From NCBI GenBank assembly GCA_000739515.1, contig DF820459.1:556597-620596 (forward strand): DNA of 64,000 bases. The letters are read 5' to 3'. Origin of the DNA: Candidatus Moduliflexus flocculans (GTDB taxonomy: Bacteria; Moduliflexota; Moduliflexia; Moduliflexales; Moduliflexaceae). The position numbers and the translations under genes were made by a program. The notes beneath the pieces are model-generated. The model was not told the DNA's origin. It did no database searches and saw nothing but the letters and a program-made list of their open reading frames with translations. Of the stretch, positions 8,309-14,515 are shown piece by piece (position 1 is the first letter of the stretch; every line of letters begins with the position of its first letter).

Positions 8309-8551
8309 TCAGGCGGCAGGCGGTTCCGCGTTCAATTCGTTCAGCAGGGCGTTCGCACATCAGGCTGACGTTGCCGCATGTTGAATATTGGCTGTTCCGC
8401 GCGTTGCGATGCGTAACACCACCCTATGCTCACGAAGCATCTGCGCAACAAGCTGTTCATTATTATCAAGGAATTATTTGATGCTGTTTCCGGCGTCCTG
8501 CGTCATGCGTTCCTGGGTGCGCCATTTTTCTTGCAAGAGGTCATTGGTCAT
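8309..8551 (-). pseudogene. Third-gene paralogue of the TA block, broken by nonsense
   Basis: The frame opens at ATG 8551 with MTNDLLQEKWRTQERM, like the paralogue at 9303-9705. After NSIK it meets TAA where the other copy has GAA, then continues as FLDNNEQLVAQMLREH and degenerates. Its end contains NALLNELNAEPPAA, which is also the C-terminus of the NB-ARC gene at 10421. It is therefore the second copy of a duplicated block and is no longer functional. Confidence 0.75.
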
Positions 8552-8569
8552 GACGATTCATCCTCTCTT

Positions 8570-9010
8570 TCAACGCTCAATTACGCCGACAGGCGGCGCA
8601 GAATCGCTCAAATCGATCCAATACGGACGAATGGTTTTCAGCGACCGAAAATGCGGATCGCTGGTGACGAATAACTGACAATGATCATGGACGGCGATAG
8701 AAACATGAAGCGCATCAATCACATTCAGCCCTTCATTTTGCATGATTCGTTGTGCGTCTTCGAACAGATCAGGGTAATTTTTTAACAGATTTAACGCATC
8801 GAATAAATGACGATATTGCTCTATCAAAGCATGTTGCCCTGTTTTGAGCGGCTTGCATAGCGTCTCAAGCATGACTAATTCGGAAATACAAGCGAGCCAT
8901 CCGTCCTGAGCAAGCGCGAACAAGTGTTCCGTCATCACCTTTTGATAAGATGGAATCCCTTCGAAACGCGCAATATAAATACAGGAATCAATATAGGCCA
9001 ATTTCATCAT
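8570..9010 (-). CDS. PIN-domain ribonuclease toxin, duplicated pair copy 1
   Basis: A 146-residue PIN protein with Asp8 (AYIDSCIYIA), Glu49 (VMLETLCKP), Asp99 (VIDALHVSIA) and Asp118 (TSDPHFRSL). It is a close paralogue of the protein at 9724-10161: both have SCxxI at the first site, the C-terminal IRPxWIDLS and the tail SAPPVGVI. The start codon at 9010 overlaps the stop of the antitoxin gene. With that gene and the broken third gene it is one unit of a tandem duplication. It is a cytoplasmic RNase toxin by family; its target is unknown. Confidence 0.85.
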   Translation of the reverse strand: MMKLAYIDSCIYIARFEGIPSYQKVMTEHLFALAQDGWLACISELVMLETLCKPLKTGQHALIEQYRHLFDALNLLKNYPDLFEDAQRIMQNEGLNVIDALHVSIAVHDHCQLFVTSDPHFRSLKTIRPYWIDLSDSAPPVGVIER

Positions 9011-9279
9011 GATTCCCTCATTTCATGCAGATCATGCAGAATCTCCTCAAGTGTCCGTCGAGGAAAATCCAGTTGATCAACGTCGTAGAAGACGGCCTTG
9101 ATCTGTTCCCATTGCGCCAAACTCGCCTGATTTTTTTGAGTGGCCAGCGTTGGCGAGGATTGCGGTTTGGTAGTGGGCTGCTCTGTGTCCACCTGGACTT
9201 TGACTTTTTTCCCCCAGAAGGACTGTGGGGTTTTGATAATCAATGTGCCATCGTCTTTTACGACTGCGTCGAGTGTCAT
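9007..9279 (-). CDS. Antitoxin-type protein, duplicated pair copy 1
   Basis: A 90-residue product from the ATG at 9279, which has GGAG seven bases upstream. An in-frame extension to 9360 would run through the duplicated NB-ARC tail and is not credible. The N-terminus MTLDAVVKDDGTLIIK resembles the small beta-sheet start of VapB/AbrB-type antitoxins. The C-terminus LDFPRRTLEEILHDLHEMRES is a toxin-binding-like helix also found in the paralogue at 10158. The middle (about residues 32-50) is a low-complexity linker rich in Q, T and P that the paralogue lacks. It overlaps the PIN gene by four bases. Confidence 0.75.
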   Translation of the reverse strand: MTLDAVVKDDGTLIIKTPQSFWGKKVKVQVDTEQPTTKPQSSPTLATQKNQASLAQWEQIKAVFYDVDQLDFPRRTLEEILHDLHEMRES

Positions 9280-9302
9280 ATTGATCTCCGTTTCATGAGA
9301 TG

Positions 9303-9705
9303 TCATGCGACAGGCGGTTCCGCGTTCAATTCGTTCAGCAGGGCGTGGGCGTTCGCACACTTTGCCGCATGCTGAATATTGGCTGTTCCGCGCGTTGCGA
9401 TGCGTAACGCCGCCCTATGATCACGAAGCATCTGCGCGACAAGCTGTTCATTGTTATCAAGGAATTCTTTAACTGATGTTACGCAGCGTCGCCGACAATT
9501 CCCCTCCTGGGAGGGGCAAGGGGTGGGTTCGTCATGGAACGATTCCCCGCCTCGGCAAACCCATCCCCAACCCCTCCCAGGAGGGGAGTGTGCGGCCATT
9601 CGCATTAAATCTGCTGCGTAACATCAGTTCTTTAATACTGTTTTCGGCTGCTTGCGCCATGCGTTCCTGTGTGCGCCATTTTTCTTGCAAGAGGTCATTG
9701 GTCAT
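9303..9705 (-). pseudogene. Third gene of the TA block, interrupted by a MITE
   Basis: From ATG 9705 the frame reads MTNDLLQEKWRTQERMAQAA and reaches NSIKEL. It then enters the 155-bp element at 9473-9627 and stops inside it. Removing the element and one target copy restores a continuous ~79-residue frame ending KEFLDNNEQL...RDHRAALRIATRGTANIQ...NELNAEPPVA. The gene follows the PIN gene 9724-10161 as a third member of that operon. The ending is shared with the NB-ARC protein. The function is unknown; similar short helical proteins occur next to PIN toxins. Confidence 0.8.
9473..9627. mobile_element. 155-bp MITE with 15-bp terminal inverted repeats
   Basis: Perfect ends CTGATGTTACGCAGC and GCTGCGTAACATCAG bound the element. 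Direct repeats TTCTTTAA at 9465-9472 and 9628-9635 are an 8-bp target duplication. The paralogous gene at 8309-8551 shows the uninterrupted site. The interior carries two opposed copies of the genome's CCCCTCC(T/C)(G/A)GGAGGGG repeat. There is no transposase, so mobilisation must come from elsewhere. Confidence 0.88.
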
Positions 9706-9723
9706 GACGATTCATCCTCTCTT

Positions 9724-10161
9724 TCAACGATCAATTACGCCGACAGGCGGCGCAGAACCGCTCAAATCAATCCAATGCGGGCGAATCGTTTGCAACGACC
9801 GAATATGCGAATCTGTGGAAACAAACAACATGCAATCATGATGAAGAGCAATCGCAAGATGAACGGCATCCAGCCCCTTGAGATGTTCCCGATGGGCGAG
9901 ATGGAGAGCCTCTGTAAACATATTCGGATAACTGTTCAGGGATTCCATTTTCGCAAATAATAAACGATACTGCGCAATCACGTCGGCTTGTCCCTCGTTC
10001 ATCGGTTTCAGTAATATTTCGAACATGACCGCATCTGACACGCAAAACTTCCAGCCCTGTTCAAGCAACTGGCGCAATATCTGGTCAATCGTTGCCTGAT
10101 AGGTTGGAAAGCCTTCTATGGCGGTAATCCATACGCACGAATCAATATACGCCCGTTTCAT
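9724..10161 (-). CDS. PIN-domain ribonuclease toxin, duplicated pair copy 2
   Basis: A 145-residue PIN protein. Active-site acids are Asp7 (AYIDSCVW), Glu48 (VMFEILLKP), Asp98 (GLDAVHLAIA) and Asp117 (STDSHIRSL). It is the paralogue of the protein at 8570-9010, with clear divergence, so the duplication is not recent. The start overlaps the antitoxin stop by four bases. It is followed by the interrupted small gene at 9303-9705, which makes a three-gene unit (antitoxin, toxin, small helical protein). RNA target unknown. Confidence 0.85.
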   Translation of the reverse strand: MKRAYIDSCVWITAIEGFPTYQATIDQILRQLLEQGWKFCVSDAVMFEILLKPMNEGQADVIAQYRLLFAKMESLNSYPNMFTEALHLAHREHLKGLDAVHLAIALHHDCMLFVSTDSHIRSLQTIRPHWIDLSGSAPPVGVIDR

Positions 10162-10397
10162 GCCGATTCTCTGAATTCCCGCAACTCCGCCAGAATGTCT
10201 TCACTCGACCGACGAGGAATATCGAGCTTTCTGGCATTATTCAAAATTTCGGAAAGGTCGTCCCATTCCGTTCGTTTTTTAGGAACATAGTGACGCCGCA
10301 TCGGGCGCACGATAATTTTGACCCGCTTTCCCCTTAGTAATTTTGGGGCTTTCGCAATCAAGGTGCCATCATCTTTTACGACTGCGTCGAGTGTCAT
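10158..10397 (-). CDS. Antitoxin-type protein, duplicated pair copy 2
   Basis: A 79-residue product from ATG 10397, preceded by GGAG. It shares the first 14 residues (MTLDAVVKDDGTLI) and the C-terminal pattern (LDIPRRSSEDILAELREFRES) with the paralogue at 9007-9279. The centre is basic here (KRVKIIVRPMRRHYVPKKR). Only 23 bases separate it from the stop of the NB-ARC gene, and that spacer together with the NB-ARC tail recurs before 9279 and, in part, before 8282. This shows the boundaries of the duplicated block. Role as antitoxin is inferred from position. Confidence 0.75.
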   Translation of the reverse strand: MTLDAVVKDDGTLIAKAPKLLRGKRVKIIVRPMRRHYVPKKRTEWDDLSEILNNARKLDIPRRSSEDILAELREFRESA

Positions 10398-10420
10398 ATT
10401 GATCTCCATTTCATGAGATG

Positions 10421-13204
10421 TTATGCGGCAGGCGGTTCCGCGTTCAATTCGTTCAGCAGGGCGTTCGCGCCTTCCAATTCCCGCACCATGCCCAGCCGTT
10501 CTGCCCAAAAATGCGCTTCTTGTGCATATTGTAAGGCTTTTTCGTGATTGCCAAGAGTTTTTTCAACCAGAGCTAATCTCCAAGAAAGTGTTGTAATATT
10601 TGCTCGTCCCCCTATTTTTTTAAAAACGGTTAAACTTCGTTCTAAAAATTCTTTTCCCTCAATAAAATTACCAAGCTGACATTCTATCCAGCCTAAATTC
10701 CCTGTTGCCATCATCAAAAGCGCAACATCTAAATCAACCTTATCTTTATGCTCTTCATACCAGTTAATAGTTGCTTCAAAGTGTATTTTAGCTTTTTCCC
10801 ATTTTTTCAGGTCTCGATCAAACTTGCCCCATTCAAAATGTGTATTAGCTATTCCGTCTCCATAAGCATATTTTTTTGCTAAGTCCATTGCTTTTTCAAA
10901 CAACGCTTGCGAAATTTCATATTGACCTTTTAAACGGAATACACGTCCTAAATTAGCTGTCGTAATACACATTCCTTTAATGTCACCTAATTCTTGATAT
11001 AAATATAAACTCTGATTGGTAAATTCCTCTGCCTGTTCTATCTTTCCGCGCTCGGCATAAAAATAACTTAACCAGAAATTTCCGATCCATGCCCAATTAG
11101 GCTTATCATTCAATGCTTGTGCGACAACGTAAAGTTTTTCACCATAGATAAACAGGTCATTCCATCTTCCAGACCGATCCGAATAGAACATTGCCGCTTT
11201 AGTAAAAGATAAAGCGATAGCTCCTTTTCCCGTCTCTATTGCCCAATCAATTATTAAAAGGATATTATCCCCCTCATTAGAAAGCCAATCATAATTGTTC
11301 CATCTCCAATACTTTCCACTATACTCATTACTTAACTTTGTAAAATATTCAATCCATCTTTTTCGTAATTGCTCTTTCTCCGCTGACTTCTCAAACTCCG
11401 CTGCCGCATACTGCTTCGTCAATGGCAGCAGCCAGAAGCGGTCGCCGCTTTTGTTGACAAGCGAGAGTTTTTCTAATTCCACCAATCCGTCGTCGCGGTC
11501 GAATTCCGCCAATTCCGTCGCGTAGCCGAGCGACTCGCGGCTTGCGCTTTCGGCGCAGAGCGACAAGACCATCAACAGCTTATGCGCCGGTTTGCCGGAA
11601 ATCCGCTCCACCGCGCCTTCGAAACAAAAACGCGAAATATCGCTGGTCGGTTGTCCCAACCGATGCAACACCGCCTCGACGCCATAACCGAAGCCCATCT
11701 GTGCGATGCTCCAGACCATCGCTAATGGCACGCCGCCCGTGCGTTCGAATAAGCGTTGAACGCTATGTTCGTCTAACCCACCCCTTGCCCCTCCCAGGAG
11801 GGGAATCTCTGGACTGATTGCCCCTTCCAGGAAAGGAATCTCTGGATTGACACGATTCTTCCCCTCCTGGGAGGATTCTTGAAAATTGGCGACCCTCTCC
11901 GGATTCCCCTCCTGGGAGGGGTCAGGGGTGGGTTTTTGAAAAAATGAGACACCTTTCTTCTCGCATTCCTGCCGGATCAACTGCTGCGCGTCGTCGAACG
12001 GCAAGCCGGTCAGCCTTACCGGATACGCGACATCGAGGCGGTGGCGCGTCGTGACGATGGCTTTCGTCGGCGCGGGGAGTTCCCGCAAAAACGTCATGAC
12101 CGCCTCGTCGTCCACCGTTTCGAGGTTATCCACAATCAGCAGCGTCCGCTGGCGCGTCAGGGCATTGCGGACGACTTCGTCCTGATCTTCTTTGCGGGCG
12201 CGGGTGATGTCTTCGCGCTGCAAACCGACCGCGAGGGCGTTGTAAATGTCGTCGAGCGTCCGCAAAATCTGCCGCCGCGTGCTGATGCCTTCCGCTGTCA
12301 AAATCGTCAGCTTCGCGCTCGCCCAGATAATCGCCTCGAAGCGTTCGTCCGGCGGCAGGTCGTCGAAATTCCGCAAAAAACGATGCCCGATTTCTAACGC
12401 CAACGCGCTTTTGCCGATACCGCCGATGCCGTCAATCGTGACGAGCGCGTGCTGCGACTGTGGATATGGGCGCAGAATGTCCGTGATTTTCTTGAGTTCC
12501 GCCTCGCGCCCGACGAAATTGCCGTAATCCGGCTGCGGCAGGTTGTGATAGACTTTCGGGCGTTCCGGCAGCATGTACGCCGCGCCGCCGGGGAGCGCCT
12601 TTTGTTCCACGAGCTTGTCGGTCAGTTGCAGCAGCGCGTCCCGCATTCCGACGTTCATGCCCGCCAACGCCTGCAACTGGATGCGCTGCATTTCAGCTTG
12701 TTGGCGCAGCGCTTCCGCCGTCATGCGTTGAAATTGAAAGCTGTAAATCGGCTGTAATTCGGGTAAATGACAGAGTTCTTCCGCGAGGCAGCGCAGGAAA
12801 AAGCTGACGGCCTGATTCACGCGATCCCGGTTTTTGCGCGTCGGCAGCACGGAATCGAACGTTTGCGCGAGGAGCGTCCGTTCGTCGCTCAGATACGCGC
12901 CCGGATTTTTGAGGATTTTGATGAGCGCGGCCTGCACCTGTTCGTTTTCGAAAAATTCCGGCGTATTGCGCAGCGCGGCGGCCAAATCTTCATCCTGCCG
13001 CTCGTATTCGTCGGAAAATCGCTGCGCCGCCTGCTGTAAGCCCTGTTCGAACGCTTTCTGGAATCCGGCGTCGGAACGCATTTTTTTGATGCGGCCAGCC
13101 ATCTCGTCGCTGAGATGCTTTTTCGCCTGTTCCGACACGAAATCCACCACCACGTTCACGGCCTTTTCTCTGAAACTCGCAGGGATCCAATCCATCACGC
13201 TCAT
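10421..13204 (-). CDS. NB-ARC STAND NTPase with TPR repeats
   Basis: A 927-residue STAND-type protein, counted from ATG 13204, which has an excellent AAGGAGG site; the longer reading from 13234 lacks one. Residues 1-200 are helical and unrecognised and may be an effector or adaptor region. An NB-ARC ATPase follows: P-loop GIGGIGKS near 259-266, Walker B LLIVDN near 355-360, and a downstream ITTRHR-like sensor (VTTRHR). The C-terminal half holds TPR units (LGNFIEGKEFLERSLTVFKK). Such proteins act as ligand-gated switches, often in phage defence or signalling. Between the ATPase and winged-helix regions (about 424-476) lies an in-frame insertion made of a dispersed palindromic repeat. Its C-terminal codons and the following spacer are duplicated in the TA cluster. 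Confidence 0.85.
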   Translation of the reverse strand: MSVMDWIPASFREKAVNVVVDFVSEQAKKHLSDEMAGRIKKMRSDAGFQKAFEQGLQQAAQRFSDEYERQDEDLAAALRNTPEFFENEQVQAALIKILKNPGAYLSDERTLLAQTFDSVLPTRKNRDRVNQAVSFFLRCLAEELCHLPELQPIYSFQFQRMTAEALRQQAEMQRIQLQALAGMNVGMRDALLQLTDKLVEQKALPGGAAYMLPERPKVYHNLPQPDYGNFVGREAELKKITDILRPYPQSQHALVTIDGIGGIGKSALALEIGHRFLRNFDDLPPDERFEAIIWASAKLTILTAEGISTRRQILRTLDDIYNALAVGLQREDITRARKEDQDEVVRNALTRQRTLLIVDNLETVDDEAVMTFLRELPAPTKAIVTTRHRLDVAYPVRLTGLPFDDAQQLIRQECEKKGVSFFQKPTPDPSQEGNPERVANFQESSQEGKNRVNPEIPFLEGAISPEIPLLGGARGGLDEHSVQRLFERTGGVPLAMVWSIAQMGFGYGVEAVLHRLGQPTSDISRFCFEGAVERISGKPAHKLLMVLSLCAESASRESLGYATELAEFDRDDGLVELEKLSLVNKSGDRFWLLPLTKQYAAAEFEKSAEKEQLRKRWIEYFTKLSNEYSGKYWRWNNYDWLSNEGDNILLIIDWAIETGKGAIALSFTKAAMFYSDRSGRWNDLFIYGEKLYVVAQALNDKPNWAWIGNFWLSYFYAERGKIEQAEEFTNQSLYLYQELGDIKGMCITTANLGRVFRLKGQYEISQALFEKAMDLAKKYAYGDGIANTHFEWGKFDRDLKKWEKAKIHFEATINWYEEHKDKVDLDVALLMMATGNLGWIECQLGNFIEGKEFLERSLTVFKKIGGRANITTLSWRLALVEKTLGNHEKALQYAQEAHFWAERLGMVRELEGANALLNELNAEPPAA
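11773..11936. repeat. Family D palindromic repeats inserted in frame in the NB-ARC gene
   Basis: Copies of CCCCTCCTGGGAGGGG-type sequence, in both orientations and partly degenerate, fill about 164 bases of the coding region. They stay in frame and are translated as PTPDPSQEGN, SSQEGK and IPLLGGARGG. The same repeat is intergenic at 21596-21676 and 27971-28052, and lies inside the MITE at 9473-9627. Confidence 0.88.
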
Positions 13205-13240
13205 AACGCCTCCTTGCCTGCGACAGCAGGCCACTGTAAA

Positions 13241-14041
13241 TCAGGATAAACGGAATTCATCGAAATCTTCGGCCACCACAATGTCACCAGCAAACTCCTC
13301 TTGCGCTTCGGCGCGGATGGCGTGCGGATCATCGTTTAAGACGGCATCGAGATGCAGCAGCGCGAGCTTTTTAACGCCGCTCTGCCGGGCGACCTGTCCC
13401 GCGTGACGCGCATTGCTGTGAATCGGCACGATGTTTTGCGTGGACAAGCCCGAACATTCGTGAAACAGCAGGTCTGCGCCCTCTGCTAAGCGGATCAGGC
13501 GCTCTGAATAAGTCGTATCAGCGGAATAGACGACGATTTTTCCGGAATATTTTGATCGAATTTTCACCGCCATCGTCGGCGTTTTCGGGGAATGATCGAC
13601 CGGCGTGGCCGTGACGACCGCCGCGTTATTTTCCAGAATCAACGCGCCTTCTTCAAGCGGGATGCCATGCACATGTAATGGAAATGGACAATCTTCCCGC
13701 AAATTAAAAAAATCCAAAAAACGGATAATCGCATCCAGCGCATCTTCCGGGCAAAAAATCCGCAACGGCATTCGGCGCGCGATATTGCGGTACATCATGG
13801 AAAAAATCAGCGCCGGCAGGCCGTAAAAATGGTCAATATGCGTATGCGTGATGACCACGTCTTCAAGAGCGTGATACGGAATGTTGATTTTGGCGAGCTT
13901 ATGCGCCGCGCTGCCGCCACACTCCATGAGCAGATACCAGTTCTGTCCGTGTTCCAACTCGGACGAAAAGACGAGCGAAACATTATCCCGGCGGGCGTTT
14001 ACCACCGCGCCAGACGTGCCTAATGTCGTGATTTTTTCCAT
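13241..14041 (-). CDS. Metallo-beta-lactamase-fold hydrolase, RNase Z-like
   Basis: A 266-residue MBL-fold enzyme. The metal site is complete: THTHIDH (His66, His68, Asp70, His71), a later His in PVDHSPKTP, Asp in YSADTTYSE, and His near the end in LLHLDAV. The overall pattern (GTSGAVVN start, SADT motif, late HSNA) resembles RNase Z/ElaC and related phosphodiesterases rather than lactamases. It lacks the long exosite arm typical of tRNA-processing RNase Z as far as I can tell, so the substrate is open. It ends 36 bases before the NB-ARC start on the same strand and could be co-transcribed with it. Family sure, role unsure. Confidence 0.85.
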   Translation of the reverse strand: MEKITTLGTSGAVVNARRDNVSLVFSSELEHGQNWYLLMECGGSAAHKLAKINIPYHALEDVVITHTHIDHFYGLPALIFSMMYRNIARRMPLRIFCPEDALDAIIRFLDFFNLREDCPFPLHVHGIPLEEGALILENNAAVVTATPVDHSPKTPTMAVKIRSKYSGKIVVYSADTTYSERLIRLAEGADLLFHECSGLSTQNIVPIHSNARHAGQVARQSGVKKLALLHLDAVLNDDPHAIRAEAQEEFAGDIVVAEDFDEFRLS

Positions 14042-14059
14042 TGTTATCGGGAATGGAAC

Positions 14060-14156
14060 GCGGATGACGCGGAAAGCGCGGATTTACTCGGATCGGTAGT
14101 ATCCTCACAGCGCACATCGCCGATCCACGAATATCGGCGCTTTCCGCGTCATCCGC
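14060..14156. repeat. Inverted repeat, 20-bp perfect arms
   Basis: The arms 14060-14079 and 14137-14156 both contain GCGGATGACGCGG or its complement. The 57-base centre has no ORF. It looks like a non-autonomous palindromic element. Confidence 0.75.
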
Positions 14157-14249
14157 ATTCTCTTCCGGCAGAGTGGTTATTTCCATTTAAAACGCAAGAA
14201 TCTCGATGGTTTTGTCAAGGGAAATTCTTGAGAGGTTGAAACAGAACGA

Positions 14250-14364
14250 CCTCAGTTCCTCACAAAAACGACAACGAATGACAGAAAGGAGCGGATTCGA
14301 GCCACCTCAAGCGTTCAATTCGTTCCCTTCTTCTCTTCGTTGTCGTTTTTGTGAGAAACTAAGG
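14250..14364. repeat. Inverted repeat, 28-bp arms with two mismatches
   Basis: The arms 14250-14277 and 14337-14364 share CTCACAAAAACGACAACGA and its complement. The size and lack of coding potential suggest another MITE-like element. Confidence 0.75.
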
Positions 14365-14515
14365 CAGAACGACAAGAATCGAGAGAAGCAAGAATCGCGT
14401 TCAAATATGTTGACAACATTTCCCGCCTGAAGAACGTTGCTTTTCAGGCACGACAACGCATGAAAGCAATACACGATGACAACGTCAACCCGCATTCCCG
14501 GCGAGCGCCGATGGA

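Larger units (their letters stand above)
14042..14515. other. Intergenic region with two long hairpin elements, no gene
   Basis: About 470 bases between divergent genes. I find no credible ORF. Two inverted repeats occupy much of it: 14060-14079 with 14137-14156 (20 of 20 paired), and 14250-14277 with 14337-14364 (26 of 28 paired). Promoters for the MBL gene (left) and the ATPase gene (right) should lie here, but I cannot place them. Confidence 0.7.

Noticed and set aside
9303-9605. 100-codon minus-strand gene reading through the MITE
   Set aside because: Its N-terminal part is translated MITE sequence; it is the interrupted half of the third TA-block gene, not an independent gene.
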